64,000 nt of DNA from Paraburkholderia nodosa (GCF_001718195.1 NZ_MCNV01000003.1:248001-312000), one strand, 5' to 3'. Shown: positions 19,885 through 30,451, numbered from the stretch's first letter. Notes: generated by a model not told the origin, from the letters alone. Numbers and translations are program-made.

Positions 19885-21006
19885 TCATTGCGCGCCAAGC
19901 GCTCGCTCGAGGGCCGCGACGAATGCCGCGTTCTCCTCGGGCAAGCCGATCGTCACACGCAGCCATTGCGGCAGGCCATAGTTGCCCACCGGACGCACGA
20001 TCACGGCTTGCTTGAGCAGCGCGAGATTCACGCGCTCGCCGGCGCCGTCGTCCGTTGCGTCCTTCGCCACGCGCACCAGCACGAAATTGCCGTCCGAAGG
20101 CACGTATTCGAGGCCGAGGCGCTCGAACGCCGTGGTAAGCGTGCGATAGCCCTCGGCATTGAGCGCCGCGCTGCGCTCGAGGAACGGCGTGTCGCCGAGC
20201 GCGGCAATCGCAGCGGCCTGCGCGAGCGTGTTGACGTTGAACGGCTGGCGCAGACGGTTGAGCAGATCGGTCAGTTGCGGCTGGGCGATCGCGAAGCCGA
20301 TACGCAGGCCGGCGAGTCCGTAGGCTTTCGAGAACGTGCGCGAAACGAGCAGGTTCGGATAGCGGCGCACCCACGCGATCGAGTCATAGCGCTTCTCAGC
20401 CGCGAGGTACTCCGTGTACGCCTCGTCGAGCACGACCGCGACATGCGCGGGCACCTTCGCGATGAACGCCTCGAGCGTCGCGCCGTCGACGAACGTGCCG
20501 GTCGGGTTGTTCGGGTTCGCCACGAACACGAGACGCGTGTCTTCGTCGATCGCCGCCAGCATCGCGTCGAGATCGTGGCCGTAGTGCACGGCCGGCGTCA
20601 CGATATGGCGCGCGCCGAGGCCCTGCGTCGCGAGTGCGTAGACCGCGAACGAGTACTGCGAATAAACGATCGCCTGACCGCGCTCGACGAACGCATGCGC
20701 GGCCATTTCGAGAATGTCGTTGCTGCCGTTGCCGAGCGTGATCCACTCGGGCGGCACGTCGTAGCGCGCGGCCAGCGCAGCCTTCAGCTCGAACGCGTTC
20801 GAATCGGGATAGCGGCCCAGTTCGCTCGCGGCCTGCACGATCGCGCGCTGCGCCGATTCGGGCATACCGAGCGGATTCTCGTTCGACGCGAGCTTCACGA
20901 TGCGCGCTTCGTCGAGTCCAAACTCGCGCGCGACTTCGGAAATCGGTTTGCCAGCGATGTAAGGCGCGATGGCGCGCACATACGAGGGGCCGAATTGCGT
21001 GGTCAT
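19885..21006 (-). CDS. hisC: Histidinol-phosphate aminotransferase
   Basis: A 373-residue fold-type I PLP aminotransferase. The PLP lysine is in SRTFSKAYGLAGLRIG, and KLASNENPLG and FVANPNNPTGT are hallmarks. In this pheA-hisC-tyrA-aroA context it may serve histidine synthesis or the aromatic aminotransferase step on prephenate, phenylpyruvate or 4-hydroxyphenylpyruvate; many genomes of this group carry a second hisC in the his operon. Specificity cannot be settled from sequence. Confidence 0.93.
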   Translation of the reverse strand: MTTQFGPSYVRAIAPYIAGKPISEVAREFGLDEARIVKLASNENPLGMPESAQRAIVQAASELGRYPDSNAFELKAALAARYDVPPEWITLGNGSNDILEMAAHAFVERGQAIVYSQYSFAVYALATQGLGARHIVTPAVHYGHDLDAMLAAIDEDTRLVFVANPNNPTGTFVDGATLEAFIAKVPAHVAVVLDEAYTEYLAAEKRYDSIAWVRRYPNLLVSRTFSKAYGLAGLRIGFAIAQPQLTDLLNRLRQPFNVNTLAQAAAIAALGDTPFLERSAALNAEGYRTLTTAFERLGLEYVPSDGNFVLVRVAKDATDDGAGERVNLALLKQAVIVRPVGNYGLPQWLRVTIGLPEENAAFVAALERALGAQ

Positions 21007-21134
21007 GCGTCTCTCCAGGGCTCAAGGCGCCGGGCGTACAACGGTCTCTACCGGACGGATCGGAAAGGCGCGCCGCCCGGCATTCTCATGCGGCGGGCGG
21101 CGATTGGCGGCGGGCCGCCCGCACCTTCCACGCC

Positions 21135-22220
21135 TTAGCGTGCGCGCGGATACGAACCAAGGATCTTCAGATACGCGGCTTTCTTGCTGAGTTCGTCGAG
21201 CGCGGCGGCCACGGCGGGTTCGTCACGATGACCTTCGAAGTCGATGTAGAAGTAGTACTCCCACGTGCTGCCAAGGCGCGCCGGCCGCGACTCGAATCGC
21301 GTCATCGACACGCTGTGGCGCGCGAGCGGCTCGAGCAGCTTGTACACCGCGCCCGGCTCGTTCTTCACCGACACGATCATCGAGGTCTGGTCGCGCCCCG
21401 TCGCGCCCGCCGGCTGCTTGCCGATCATGACGAAGCGCGTGCGGTTGTGCGGGTCGTCCTGGATCAGCGCGTTTGCGATCAGGAGACCGTAGTGCGTGGC
21501 GGCGCGATCGCCCGCAATCGCGGCGACCGTCGGGTCGGCGGCGGCGAGGCGCGCGGCTTCCGCGTTGCTCGACACGCTCTGACGCTCGAGCTGCGGCGCG
21601 TTCGCCGTCAGCCAGTGCTGACACTGTGCAAGCGCCTGCGGATGCGCGCACACGCGCGTAACGCCTTGCAGGTTGCCGCTTTGCGTCATCAGATTGTGCT
21701 GAATCGGCAACGCGATTTCGCCGCCGATGACGAGCTGCGTTTCGAGGAACAGGTCGAGCGTGCGCGAAACGGCGCCCTCGGTCGAGTTCTCGACCGGCAC
21801 GACGCCGAACTCGGCGGCGCCCGCCTCGACCGAGCGGAACACCTCATCGATCGACGGGCACGGCAGGCCTTCGATCGACTGACCGAAGTACTGGTACATC
21901 GCCTGTTCGCTATAGGTGCCGACCGGGCCGAGGAACGCGGCCGAAATCGTCTTTTCGAGCGAACGGCTCGCGGCCATGATCTCGCGCCAGATCGCGCTGA
22001 TGTGATCGTTGCCGAGCGGGCCGTCGCTCATGTTCTGCAGGCGCTCGATCACCTGTTGCTCGCGCTCCGGGCGAAACACCGGCGCGTTGAAATGCTTCTT
22101 GACCTCGCCTACTTCGAGCGCGACCGAGGCGCGCTGGTTCAGGAGCGCGATGAGCTGCGCGTCGATCGCATCGATGCGTTCGCGCAGCGGCTTGAGTTGG
22201 GAGTTGAGTTCGTCGTCCAT
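21135..22220 (-). CDS. pheA: Bifunctional chorismate mutase/prephenate dehydratase (P-protein)
   Basis: A 361-residue enzyme. The N-terminal AroQ-type chorismate mutase covers about residues 1-90 (LKPLRERIDAIDAQLIALLNQRA), the prephenate dehydratase domain about 95-270 (GPVGTYSEQA; the NRTRFVMIG loop) and a C-terminal ACT domain about 280-355, with ESRP for phenylalanine feedback binding. The ATG at 22220 (MDDELNSQ) is used; a TTG 15 bp upstream is in frame. It follows serC by 62 bp and precedes hisC by 128 bp. Confidence 0.95.
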   Translation of the reverse strand: MDDELNSQLKPLRERIDAIDAQLIALLNQRASVALEVGEVKKHFNAPVFRPEREQQVIERLQNMSDGPLGNDHISAIWREIMAASRSLEKTISAAFLGPVGTYSEQAMYQYFGQSIEGLPCPSIDEVFRSVEAGAAEFGVVPVENSTEGAVSRTLDLFLETQLVIGGEIALPIQHNLMTQSGNLQGVTRVCAHPQALAQCQHWLTANAPQLERQSVSSNAEAARLAAADPTVAAIAGDRAATHYGLLIANALIQDDPHNRTRFVMIGKQPAGATGRDQTSMIVSVKNEPGAVYKLLEPLARHSVSMTRFESRPARLGSTWEYYFYIDFEGHRDEPAVAAALDELSKKAAYLKILGSYPRAR

Positions 22221-22282
22221 GCGTGAAACCGGCAATCTGAAAGGATGCGCGCGGCGCCGCTTCGCCCGTGAGCGAGGAGCGC

Positions 22283-23365
22283 TTACGCGTGCTTCGCCTC
22301 GAATTCCTTCATGTACTCGACCAGCGCATTCACTGCTTCGAGCGGCACCGCGTTGTAAATCGATGCCCGCATGCCGCCGACGGACTTGTGGCCCTTCAGC
22401 TGCAACAGCCCGCGCTCTTTGGCGCCGGCGAGGAAATCTGCGTTACGTGTTTCGTCGGCGAGGAAGAACGGCACGTTCATCCGCGAGCGCGCGCGGCGCT
22501 CCACCTTGTTGATATAGAAGCTGCTCGCGTCGATCGTGTCGTAGAGCAGCTTCGCTTTTTCCACATTGCGCGCCTCGATGACTTCGAGACCGCCCTGACG
22601 CTTCAACCACTTGAACACGAGCCCGGCGATATAGATCGCGTAGGTCGGCGGCGTGTTGAACATCGAGTTGTTCGCGGCCACGGTCTTCCATTCGAACGCC
22701 GAAGGACAGATCGGCATCGAGCGGTCGAGCAGGTCCTCGCGCACGATCACGACCGTCACGCCCGCCATGCCGATGTTCTTCTGCGCGCCGCCGTAAAGCA
22801 CGCCGTATTTGGCGATGTCCATCGGGCGCGAGAGGATGTGCGACGAGGCGTCGGCCACGAGCGGAATGTCGCCCAGGTCGGGAATCTCGAAGGTCTCGAC
22901 GCCGTCGATCGTCTCGTTCGTGCACAGGTGCACGTAGGCCGGGTCGCTGGAGAGCTTCCACTCGCTCTTCGGCGGTGAATGCGTGAAGCCGGCCTCGGTG
23001 CGGCCCGTGGCGGCGATATGCGCTTCGCCGTACTTGAGCGCTTCCTTCTGCGACTTCTGCGACCAGGAGCCGGTCACGACGAAATCGGCGCGCGGCTTCG
23101 AACCGAACAGGTTGAGCGGCACGATCGCGTTTTCGCCGATGCCGCCGCCCTGCAGGAACAGAATCTGGTGACTTGCGGGGACCTGCATCAACTCACGCAG
23201 ATCGAGCAGCGCCTCGGCGTGGATCTGCATGAATTCCGGGCCGCGATGGCTCATTTCCATCACGCCCATGCCGCTGCCGTGCCAGTCGAGCATTTCGTCA
23301 GCGGCCTGACGCAGGACTTCCTCTGGCAACGCTGCCGGCCCGGCTGAGAAGTTGTAGACGCGCAT
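22283..23365 (-). CDS. serC: Phosphoserine aminotransferase
   Basis: A 360-residue PLP enzyme converting 3-phosphohydroxypyruvate to phosphoserine (serine synthesis) and 3-hydroxy-4-phosphohydroxythreonine precursor to its amine (PLP synthesis). [18 protein letters not shown] is the family start and Lys196 in YGGAQKNIG binds PLP. The ATG at 23365 is chosen because the family N-terminus begins there. Confidence 0.97.
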   Translation of the reverse strand: MRVYNFSAGPAALPEEVLRQAADEMLDWHGSGMGVMEMSHRGPEFMQIHAEALLDLRELMQVPASHQILFLQGGGIGENAIVPLNLFGSKPRADFVVTGSWSQKSQKEALKYGEAHIAATGRTEAGFTHSPPKSEWKLSSDPAYVHLCTNETIDGVETFEIPDLGDIPLVADASSHILSRPMDIAKYGVLYGGAQKNIGMAGVTVVIVREDLLDRSMPICPSAFEWKTVAANNSMFNTPPTYAIYIAGLVFKWLKRQGGLEVIEARNVEKAKLLYDTIDASSFYINKVERRARSRMNVPFFLADETRNADFLAGAKERGLLQLKGHKSVGGMRASIYNAVPLEAVNALVEYMKEFEAKHA

Positions 23366-23600
23366 CGTAAAGAGATCCCCGAGGCAGGCGCTGTGGCAAA
23401 AACCGCCGGAAAACACGCCAGAAAAAAGAAAATGGCCGCTTGCGCTCATCGCGCAAACGACCATTATCGCATTGTCGCCGGGAACCCGCCACGCACCGCG
23501 CGGCAGTGGGCTTCCCGGTCTATGCGGCCGATCCGGCCCCGCGACCGTGCATCATGGCTGCGGACCTGAAGGGCTTAAGTGCCGGGCTCATTTGCCAGGC

Positions 23601-24209
23601 TTACTTGCCGACCTTGACCGAAGCGACTTCCTTGTCGGCCTGGTCGCGCGTTGCCTTGATCGACTGCGGCATGTACTTCTGCATCAGGCTGTTCACGACG
23701 TCGCGGCCAACCTGGTCTTGAACCTGAATGAACTTGCGGCCGGTCGGGCTGCGGTAGAACGTCGTCAGGTCCTTGATTTCCTGCGTGCTGTAATACTTCG
23801 CGTAGGCGTCGTACTGAGCTTGCATGGCGTCCGTCTTGAACGAGTCGGTCGCGAAGACCTGGCCCGCCGAGTCAACCAGCTTCGGCACGGCGTTCTTTTG
23901 CAGCGACGGCACGGCAGCTTGCTTCTGCTTGTCCGTCATCGTCTTGTTTTCCGAGAGCGCGTCCGACAGGATGGCCGGGACGAGCTGCTTGGCTTGCATC
24001 TGGGCGCTGTTGCCGATTGCGCCGACGAGCTTCTGTGCGTCGATCGCGTCGAGCAGGTCCTTGATCGCGGCTTGCTTGGCCGGATCGACGGGTGCTGCAG
24101 CCGCTGCCGGTGCCTGGGGGGCGGGCGCCTGGTTCTGGAGCGCCTGAGCCATGGCAAACGTCGGCACGAGAGCGGCCAGCAACATCACCTGCTTGAATCG
24201 TTTTTGCAT
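23601..24209 (-). CDS. DUF2059 domain-containing exported protein
   Basis: A 202-residue secreted protein of unknown function. Residues 1-21 are a signal peptide (LLAALVPTFAMA), followed by an Ala/Pro/Gln-rich linker to about residue 38, then a helical DUF2059 domain whose end is marked by YYSTQEIKDLTTFYRSPTGRKF. It lies between gyrA and serC, a position conserved in related genomes. The second of two adjacent ATG codons is used because GGGAG lies 5 nt upstream. The domain has no known biochemical role. Confidence 0.85.
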   Translation of the reverse strand: MQKRFKQVMLLAALVPTFAMAQALQNQAPAPQAPAAAAAPVDPAKQAAIKDLLDAIDAQKLVGAIGNSAQMQAKQLVPAILSDALSENKTMTDKQKQAAVPSLQKNAVPKLVDSAGQVFATDSFKTDAMQAQYDAYAKYYSTQEIKDLTTFYRSPTGRKFIQVQDQVGRDVVNSLMQKYMPQSIKATRDQADKEVASVKVGK

Positions 24210-24405
24210 CATTACTCCCTTTGAGAAATTAATCGATTTGCGCTGCCGCGCGGACTGCGGGGCGCCGCATTGCGTTCTGCGCCCGCTCACCGGTCCGCCC
24301 GGCACACCATTCATTTCGCTGACACTAACAAGGTTCGCTGAAACCCACCTTAAAGTCCGCGTAAGCGCATCGATTGAACACGCTTGTGCGGGCCAGGATG
24401 ACGCA

Positions 24406-27015
24406 TCACTCTTCGCCTTCGCCCGGTTCGCCCTCACCTTCGGCGTCCACTTCTGCGTCCGCTTCGGCGACCTGCTGCAGTCCGGAAAGCTTCGTACCTT
24501 CGTCAAGGCTGATGAGTGTAACACCTTGCGTTGCACGGCCCATTTCGCGAATTTCCGACACGCGGGTGCGAATCAAAACGCCCGTGGTGGTGATCAGCAT
24601 GATCTGCGCTTCGGAGTCGACGAGTGTGGCCGCAACCACCTTGCCGTTGCGCTCCGACGTCTGGATCGCGATCATGCCCTTCGTGCCGCGGCCGTGGCGC
24701 GTGTACTCCGTGATCGGGGTGCGCTTGCCATAACCGTTCTCGGTCGCGGTGAGCACCGACTGCTGCTCGTCGCCCGCCACGAGGAGCGCGATGACCTGCT
24801 GATTGTCTTCGAGCTGCATGCCGCGCACGCCGCGCGCTTCGCGGCCCATCGGGCGCACGTCGTTCTCGTCGAAGCGCACCGCTTTGCCGGCGTCGGAGAA
24901 CAGCATGACGTCGTGCTCGCCGTCGGTGATCGCGGCGCCGATCAGATAGTCGCCGTCGTCGAGACCGACCGCAATAATACCCTTGCGCAACGGGCGGCTA
25001 AAGGCTTCGAGCGGCGTCTTCTTTACCGTGCCCAGCGCCGTGGCCATGAAAACGAACTTGTCGGCCGAGAATTCCTTGACCGGCAGCACGACCGTGATCT
25101 TCTCGCCGTCCTGCAGCGGGAACATGTTGACGATCGGACGGCCGCGCGAGTTGCGCGAACCCTGCGGCACTTCATACACCTTCACCCAGTACACGCGACC
25201 GCGATTCGAGAAGCACAGGATGTGATCGTGCGTGTTGGCGATGAAGAGCGTGTCGATCCAGTCGTCGTCCTTCATCGAAGTCGCCTGCTTGCCGCGACCT
25301 CCGCGCTTCTGGGCGCGATATTCCGACAACGGCTGCGATTTCACATAGCCGGCGTGCGACATGGTCACGACCATGTCCTGCGGCGTGATCAGGTCTTCGG
25401 TGTTGAGCTCCGTGGCGTTCATCTCGATCTTCGAGCGGCGGGCGTCGCCGAATTCGCTCTTGATCGAGGTGAGTTCGTCGGAGATCATGACAGTTACGCG
25501 CTCAGGGCGCGCAAGGATGTCGAGCAGGTCGGCGATCTGCGCCATCACTTCACGGTACTCGCCGATGATCTTGTCCTGCTCCAGGCCGGTCAGGCGCTGG
25601 AGGCGCATTTGCAGGATTTCCTGCGCCTGCGTGTCGGACAGACGGTAGAGGCCGTCGGCCTGCATACCATATTGCGGGTTCAGCCCTTCCGGACGGTAGG
25701 CTTCGCGCCCGCCTGCCGCCGCATTGTCCTGCTCCGCGCGCGTGAGCATCTCGCGCACGAGCGACGAATCCCACGAGCGATTCATCAACTCCTGCTTCGC
25801 GATGGGCGGCGTGGGCGCGGCCTTGATGAGCTCGATGAAATCATCGATGTTCGCGAGCGCAACGGCGAGACCTTCGAGCACGTGGCCGCGTTCGCGCGCC
25901 TTGCGCAGCTCGTACACCGTGCGACGCGTGAGCACTTCGCGGCGATGCGAGAGGAAATGCTCGAGCATTTCCTTCAGGTTCAGCAGCTTCGGCTGGTTGT
26001 CCACCAGCGCGACCATGTTCATGCCGAACGTGTCCTGCAGCTGCGTCGCCTTGTACAGATTGTTGAGGATGACCTCGGGCACTTCGCCGCGCTTGAGCTC
26101 GATCACGACACGCATGCCGCTCTTGTCCGATTCGTCGCGAATATCGGAGATGCCTTCGAGCTTCTTCTCGTTGACGAGCTCGGCAATGCGTTCGAGCAGC
26201 GAACGCTTGTTCACCTGATACGGCAGTTCGTCGACGATGATCGCCATGCGTTGACCGCGATCAATTTCCTCGAAGTGCGTAGCCGCGCGCATCACGACGC
26301 GGCCGCGGCCGGTGCGATAGCCGTCGCGCACGCCGGCGACGCCATAAATAATGCCGGCGGTTGGGAAATCGGGTGCGGGAATGATCTCGATCAGCTCGTC
26401 GATCGTTGCCTGCGGGGTCTTCAGCAGATGCTGGCAAGCGTCGACGACTTCGTTGAGATTGTGCGGCGGAATGTTCGTGGCCATGCCGACCGCGATACCC
26501 GACGAACCGTTGATGAGCAGGTTCGGGATGCGCGCCGGCAGGATCTGCGGTTCGCTCTCGCTGCCGTCGTAGTTCGGCCCGAAGTCGACCGTTTCCTTGT
26601 CGATGTCGGCCAGCAGCTCGTGGCCGATCTTCGCCATGCGGATTTCGGTGTATCGCATGGCGGCGGCGTTGTCGCCGTCGATGGAGCCGAAGTTACCCTG
26701 GCCGTCGACCAGCATGTAGCGCAGGGAGAAGTTCTGCGCCATCCGCACGATCGTGTCGTAGACAGCCGTGTCGCCGTGGGGGTGGTACTTACCGATTACG
26801 TCGCCGACGATACGCGCCGACTTCTTGTAAGCGCGGTTCCAGTCGTTATTCAGCTCGTGCATTGCATAGAGCACGCGCCGGTGGACAGGCTTCAGGCCGT
26901 CACGAACATCCGGAAGTGCTCGCCCGACGATCACGCTCATCGCGTAATCGAGATACGAGCGGCGCATTTCCTCCTCGAGGGAGATTGGCAGAGTCTCTTT
27001 GGCGAATTGATCCAT
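24406..27015 (-). CDS. gyrA: DNA gyrase subunit A
   Basis: An 869-residue type IIA topoisomerase subunit that breaks and rejoins DNA. The catalytic tyrosine is Tyr122 (AMRYTEIRM). The quinolone-determining stretch [19 protein letters not shown] has Thr83 and Asp87 (numbering coincides with E. coli, where 83 is Ser). The C-terminal pinwheel contains the GyrA box [10 protein letters not shown], followed by a Glu-rich tail of ~30 residues. It heads the long minus-strand chain through serC, rpsA and ihfB; the 563-bp region before it is shared with ompA. Confidence 0.97.
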   Translation of the reverse strand: MDQFAKETLPISLEEEMRRSYLDYAMSVIVGRALPDVRDGLKPVHRRVLYAMHELNNDWNRAYKKSARIVGDVIGKYHPHGDTAVYDTIVRMAQNFSLRYMLVDGQGNFGSIDGDNAAAMRYTEIRMAKIGHELLADIDKETVDFGPNYDGSESEPQILPARIPNLLINGSSGIAVGMATNIPPHNLNEVVDACQHLLKTPQATIDELIEIIPAPDFPTAGIIYGVAGVRDGYRTGRGRVVMRAATHFEEIDRGQRMAIIVDELPYQVNKRSLLERIAELVNEKKLEGISDIRDESDKSGMRVVIELKRGEVPEVILNNLYKATQLQDTFGMNMVALVDNQPKLLNLKEMLEHFLSHRREVLTRRTVYELRKARERGHVLEGLAVALANIDDFIELIKAAPTPPIAKQELMNRSWDSSLVREMLTRAEQDNAAAGGREAYRPEGLNPQYGMQADGLYRLSDTQAQEILQMRLQRLTGLEQDKIIGEYREVMAQIADLLDILARPERVTVMISDELTSIKSEFGDARRSKIEMNATELNTEDLITPQDMVVTMSHAGYVKSQPLSEYRAQKRGGRGKQATSMKDDDWIDTLFIANTHDHILCFSNRGRVYWVKVYEVPQGSRNSRGRPIVNMFPLQDGEKITVVLPVKEFSADKFVFMATALGTVKKTPLEAFSRPLRKGIIAVGLDDGDYLIGAAITDGEHDVMLFSDAGKAVRFDENDVRPMGREARGVRGMQLEDNQQVIALLVAGDEQQSVLTATENGYGKRTPITEYTRHGRGTKGMIAIQTSERNGKVVAATLVDSEAQIMLITTTGVLIRTRVSEIREMGRATQGVTLISLDEGTKLSGLQQVAEADAEVDAEGEGEPGEGEE

Positions 27016-27578
27016 TATCGATGTCTTATTTGGGCACGCGGTGTACTAGCGCCTCGCCCCAACTTGTAGAGCGGAGGTCGCCGCAGTCACCGCGGGACGC
27101 CCAGCTGTCGCATGGACGCCGCGGACGCAGCGCATCACGCGATTCTACCATGCACGACACCCTCGCCCGCCGCCTGCGTATACCTATTAGAGGAGTGAAG
27201 CCGAAGGGCTCAAAAGCGCCTTGAGCGTGGCGCAAACGCCGCAGTGCGAACCGGAATCAGATGCATCGCCACTGATTTGGATGACAATGTGTGACGCTCC
27301 CGCTACCCAGGCGCAATACCAGGTAAAATTAAGGGAACTTTTTTGTTGCGGGCGTACCACGTTCGACCAGCAGCAGTGAAAGGGGCGGATTTTTTTTATC
27401 GTCGGAGGGGAACGATATGGCAAAATGCCAACGCACAAAGTTAGACACTGCTCGAAGTCTACACAACGCAAAGCGTTCCCCACAACTTGCCAATGTTATA
27501 CTTCGAGCAATGTATGACTTGTCTTCGTCATATGGCTCGCAGTAAACCTGCGGTAATCTCAATTTCGAGAGGAGAAAT
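27016..27578. other. Long divergent intergenic region between gyrA and the ompA-like gene
   Basis: 563 bp without a convincing gene; an open frame at 27187-27483 has no coding look or start signal. Base composition drops clearly below the neighbours from about 27300, including A/T-rich tracts at 27325-27345 and 27390-27400. It must hold the gyrA promoter and the ompA promoter and a leader for the latter. TTGCCA at 27487 and TATACT at 27497 are the best -35/-10-like hexamers but are not correctly spaced with each other. Confidence 0.45.
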
Positions 27579-28223
27579 ATGAATAAACTTTCAAAGCTCG
27601 CGTTCATTGCAGCTACCGCAGTTGTGGCTGCATCCGCTCAGGCACAATCGGTGCCGGCGTCGCGACAAGCCGTCAATGACAACTGGGTGAATGGTACCGG
27701 CGAATACGTGTGGATGAACGGCACGAACGAGCTTTGCTGGCGCGATGCATTCTGGACGCCGGCCACCGCCAACGCCAAGTGCGATGGCGCCCTGGTCGCC
27801 CAGGCACCGCAGCCGCCGGTCGCTCCGCCGCCGCCGGCCATCACCAGCCAGAAGATCACGTACCAGGCTGACGCCCTGTTCGACTTCGACAAGGCCATCC
27901 TGAAGCCGGCTGGTAAGGAAAAGCTGGACGACCTGGCAAGCAAGATCCAGGCTCTGAACCTCGAAGTCGTCGTCGCGACGGGCTACACCGACCGTATCGG
28001 CTCGGTCGCCTACAACGACCGTCTGTCGCTGCGCCGTGCGCAAGCCGTCAAGTCGTACCTCGTCAGCAAGGGCGTTCCGGCAGAGCGTATCTACACGGAA
28101 GGCAAGGGCAAGCGCAACCCGGTTACGACGGGCTGCAACCAGAAGAACCGCAAGGCTCTCATCGCCTGCCTCGCACCGGACCGTCGCGTGGAAGTCGAAG
28201 TCGTCGGCACGCAAAAGCAGTAA
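27579..28223 (+). CDS. OmpA family outer-membrane protein, peptidoglycan-binding
   Basis: A 214-residue exported protein. The signal peptide is residues 1-22 (AASAQA). The N-terminal ~60 residues are short and do not form the eight-strand barrel of E. coli OmpA. A Pro-rich hinge (QPPVAPPPPA) leads to an OmpA/MotB domain (FDFDKAILKPAGKEKLDDLA, GYTDRIGS, NDRLSLRRAQAVKSYL) that binds diaminopimelate in peptidoglycan. Two cysteines flank NQKNRKALIA, as in related Burkholderia proteins. The ribosome-binding site GAGAGGAGA is excellent, as expected for an abundant envelope protein. A terminator follows directly. Confidence 0.93.
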   Translation: MNKLSKLAFIAATAVVAASAQAQSVPASRQAVNDNWVNGTGEYVWMNGTNELCWRDAFWTPATANAKCDGALVAQAPQPPVAPPPPAITSQKITYQADALFDFDKAILKPAGKEKLDDLASKIQALNLEVVVATGYTDRIGSVAYNDRLSLRRAQAVKSYLVSKGVPAERIYTEGKGKRNPVTTGCNQKNRKALIACLAPDRRVEVEVVGTQKQ

Positions 28224-28249
28224 TCGCGAGCGCTCGACCGCAAGTCTCA

Positions 28250-28277
28250 AAAGCCCCGCTTCGGCGGGGCTTTTTTT
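28250..28277 (+). terminator. Terminator after the ompA-like gene
   Basis: An 8-bp stem AGCCCCGC (28252-28259) pairs with GCGGGGCT (28264-28271) around a TTCG tetraloop and is followed by seven T. Confidence 0.9.
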
Positions 28278-28437
28278 ATCCCGCGCTTTATCCTTCTTTC
28301 ATTTCGCCTGTCTGCGCGCGGCGTCATCGTTCCGGAAAGCCTGACGGCACGGCGCGGCATTTTGCTGCCCTGTGCACCCGCCTGTATACTCTGGGCTTAT
28401 TCTTTCCGACCCGTACCGCGCTTCAGGCTGCCACGAC

Positions 28438-29136
28438 ATGACGAATGCCGATCCCCACGAGCTGCAGAAATTCAGCGATCTCGCTCATCGCTGGTGGGAC
28501 CCGAACGCCGAATTCAAGCCGCTGCACGAACTCAACCCCATTCGCCTCGCCTGGATAGACAGCCATGCGCATCTGCCTTCCAGGCGCGTGCTCGACATCG
28601 GCTGCGGCGGCGGCATCCTTTCCGAATCGATGGCGGGACTCGGCGCAACCGTAAAAGGCATCGACCTGTCGCGCGAGGCGCTCGGCGTGGCCGACCTGCA
28701 TAGCCTCGAGAGCGGCGTGACGGTGGACTACGAGCTGATCGCAGCCGAAGCGATCGCCGCGCGCGAACCGGCGTCATTCGACGTCGTGACCTGCATGGAA
28801 ATGCTCGAACACGTGCCGCAGCCCGCCGAAGTCGTGAAGGCCTGCGCGACGCTAGTGAAGCCTGGCGGCTGGGTGTTCTTTTCGACGCTCAATCGCAACG
28901 TGAAGTCGTATCTTCTCGCCGTGATCGGCGCGGAATACATCGCGCAGATGCTGCCCAAGGGCACGCACGACTACGCGCGCTTCATCCGCCCCTCGGAGCT
29001 TGCCGCGTTCGTGCGTGACGCCGGCATGCACGTCGCCGAGATCAAGGGCATCACGTATAACCCGCTCACGCGGCACTTCGCGCTGTCGAACGACTCCAGC
29101 GTCAATTACATGATCGCTTGCCGGCGCGGCGCCTGA
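28438..29136 (+). CDS. ubiG: Ubiquinone biosynthesis O-methyltransferase UbiG
   Basis: A 232-residue SAM-dependent methyltransferase performing the two O-methylations of ubiquinone synthesis. The SAM motif is [20 protein letters not shown], and [24 protein letters not shown] is the typical UbiG N-terminus. The ATG at 28438 is used because this N-terminus begins there. It precedes gph by 86 bp on the same strand, a frequent pairing. Confidence 0.96.
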   Translation: MTNADPHELQKFSDLAHRWWDPNAEFKPLHELNPIRLAWIDSHAHLPSRRVLDIGCGGGILSESMAGLGATVKGIDLSREALGVADLHSLESGVTVDYELIAAEAIAAREPASFDVVTCMEMLEHVPQPAEVVKACATLVKPGGWVFFSTLNRNVKSYLLAVIGAEYIAQMLPKGTHDYARFIRPSELAAFVRDAGMHVAEIKGITYNPLTRHFALSNDSSVNYMIACRRGA

Positions 29137-29222
29137 CGGCTCTTGCGCGAGCGGCGCCGCCGGATCACCCTGCTCCGGCGGCATTCCCTGCACACCGGCG
29201 CGCCGCGCCATCGCTTCCAGAC

Positions 29223-29945
29223 ATGAATTCACCCACGAACGCCCAACCTGCCGCGGAGAGCGCCGCAGCGCTTGCCGCCTGCGACGCCGTGCTGTTCGAC
29301 TTCGACGGCACGCTCGCCGATACGGCCCCGGACCTCGCCGCCGCCGTCAACCAGATGCGCCACGCGCGCGGTCTCGTGCCCACGCCGCTCGAGAAGCTGC
29401 GTCCGCTCGCTTCGGCGGGCGCACGCGGCCTGATTGGCGGCGCGTTCGGGATCGGCCCCGACGATCGCGAGTTCGCCGCCATGCGCGAGGAGTTTCTCGC
29501 CAACTACGAGGCGAATCTGCGCATCGAGACGGCGCTCTTCGCCGGTATCGATGCGGTGCTCGACGACCTCGACGCACGCGGCGTGCGCTGGGGCATCGTG
29601 ACCAACAAGGTCGCCCGTCTCACCGAGCCGCTCGTGAAACTGATGCATCTGGACACGCGCGCTAGCTGCGTGGTGAGCGGCGATACGACGCCCTATTCCA
29701 AGCCGCATCCGGCGCCATTGCTGCACGCGGCCGAGGCGCTCGGCATTGCGCCGCAGCGCGTGGTCTATGTCGGCGACGATCTGCGCGACGTGCAGGCGGG
29801 CGCCGCGGCGGGCATGGCGACGATCGCCGCCGCCTACGGCTACTGCGGCAACGACGTACCGCCCTCGCAGTGGGACGCGCAATATGTCGCGGACACCACG
29901 GCGGCACTGTTCGCCCTGCTTCAGCACATCGGCAAGGCGGCCTGA
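29223..29945 (+). CDS. gph: Phosphoglycolate phosphatase (HAD superfamily)
   Basis: A 240-residue HAD phosphatase. The nucleophile Asp26 and acid Asp28 are in DFDGTLADT; the later motifs GIVTNK, KPHPAPLLHAAEALG and VYVGDDLRDVQAGAAAGM complete the active site. It removes phosphate from 2-phosphoglycolate formed by DNA repair or oxygenation. The assignment to gph rather than another HAD enzyme rests on the ubiG-gph context and length. Confidence 0.87.
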   Translation: MNSPTNAQPAAESAAALAACDAVLFDFDGTLADTAPDLAAAVNQMRHARGLVPTPLEKLRPLASAGARGLIGGAFGIGPDDREFAAMREEFLANYEANLRIETALFAGIDAVLDDLDARGVRWGIVTNKVARLTEPLVKLMHLDTRASCVVSGDTTPYSKPHPAPLLHAAEALGIAPQRVVYVGDDLRDVQAGAAAGMATIAAAYGYCGNDVPPSQWDAQYVADTTAALFALLQHIGKAA

Positions 29946-30029
29946 GGCGGTGTTACAGCGGCTTTTGATCGCGAAGAGCCCCGCGCGCCCTTGAACCGGG
30001 CACGGTTCGCCTCATATGGCGAACTATGG

Positions 30030-30048
30030 GATAATTGTTCCGTCCTCT
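30030..30048 (+). promoter_or_regulatory. Probable ssrA promoter -10 region
   Basis: GATAAT at 30030-30035 matches the -10 consensus at five of six positions and would start transcription about 7 nt before the mature tmRNA 5' end at 30049. The -35 candidate TTCGCC (30006-30011, 18-bp spacer) is weak. Confidence 0.4.
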
Positions 30049-30418
30049 GGGGCCGACTTGGTTTCGACAGGGGTTATGAAGTAATCAGGGCATGCCGAGG
30101 ACCCGTCACCTCGTTAATCAATGGGAAAAACGTAACTGCAAACGACGATACGTTCGCACTGGCAGCCTAAGGGCCGCCGTCCTCTGCCTGGCTCACTGAC
30201 GGGCTAGCGTCGCAAGACCGGTAGCAATACCGCCAGAGGTCATTTACGTCAGTTAAGCCTTGGTGGCGTCACGACGCCAAGGTCGAAAATTCAGTGAATC
30301 GCCGTAGCGCAGCGTGTTCGTCCGCGTCGCTCCGGTTAAATCAAACGACAGAACTACGCATGTAGAACTGGTTATGGACTGCTTCTGGACGCGGGTTCGA
30401 TTCCCGCCGGCTCCACCA
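30049..30418 (+). ncRNA. ssrA: Transfer-messenger RNA (tmRNA)
   Basis: A 370-nt tmRNA. The 5' end GGGGCCGACTTGGTTTCGAC and the 3' end GGTTCGATTCCCGCCGGCTCCACCA-type acceptor/T arm pair to form the alanine tRNA-like half, with encoded CCA. The resume codon GCA at 30138 opens the tag frame GCA AAC GAC GAT ACG TTC and on to a TAA at 30168-30170, giving ANDDTFALAA, the tag known from Burkholderia. The pseudoknot-rich middle part is present. It rescues ribosomes on truncated mRNA and tags the product for ClpXP. Confidence 0.97.
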
Positions 30419-30451
30419 GATTTTTCCTTTCGTCCACGACGAACGGACTCG

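Noticed and set aside
27187..27483. Possible small gene on the minus strand between gyrA and ompA
   Set aside because: No ribosome-binding site, no recognisable domain or signal peptide, and Cys/Trp-rich composition unlike real genes in this window.
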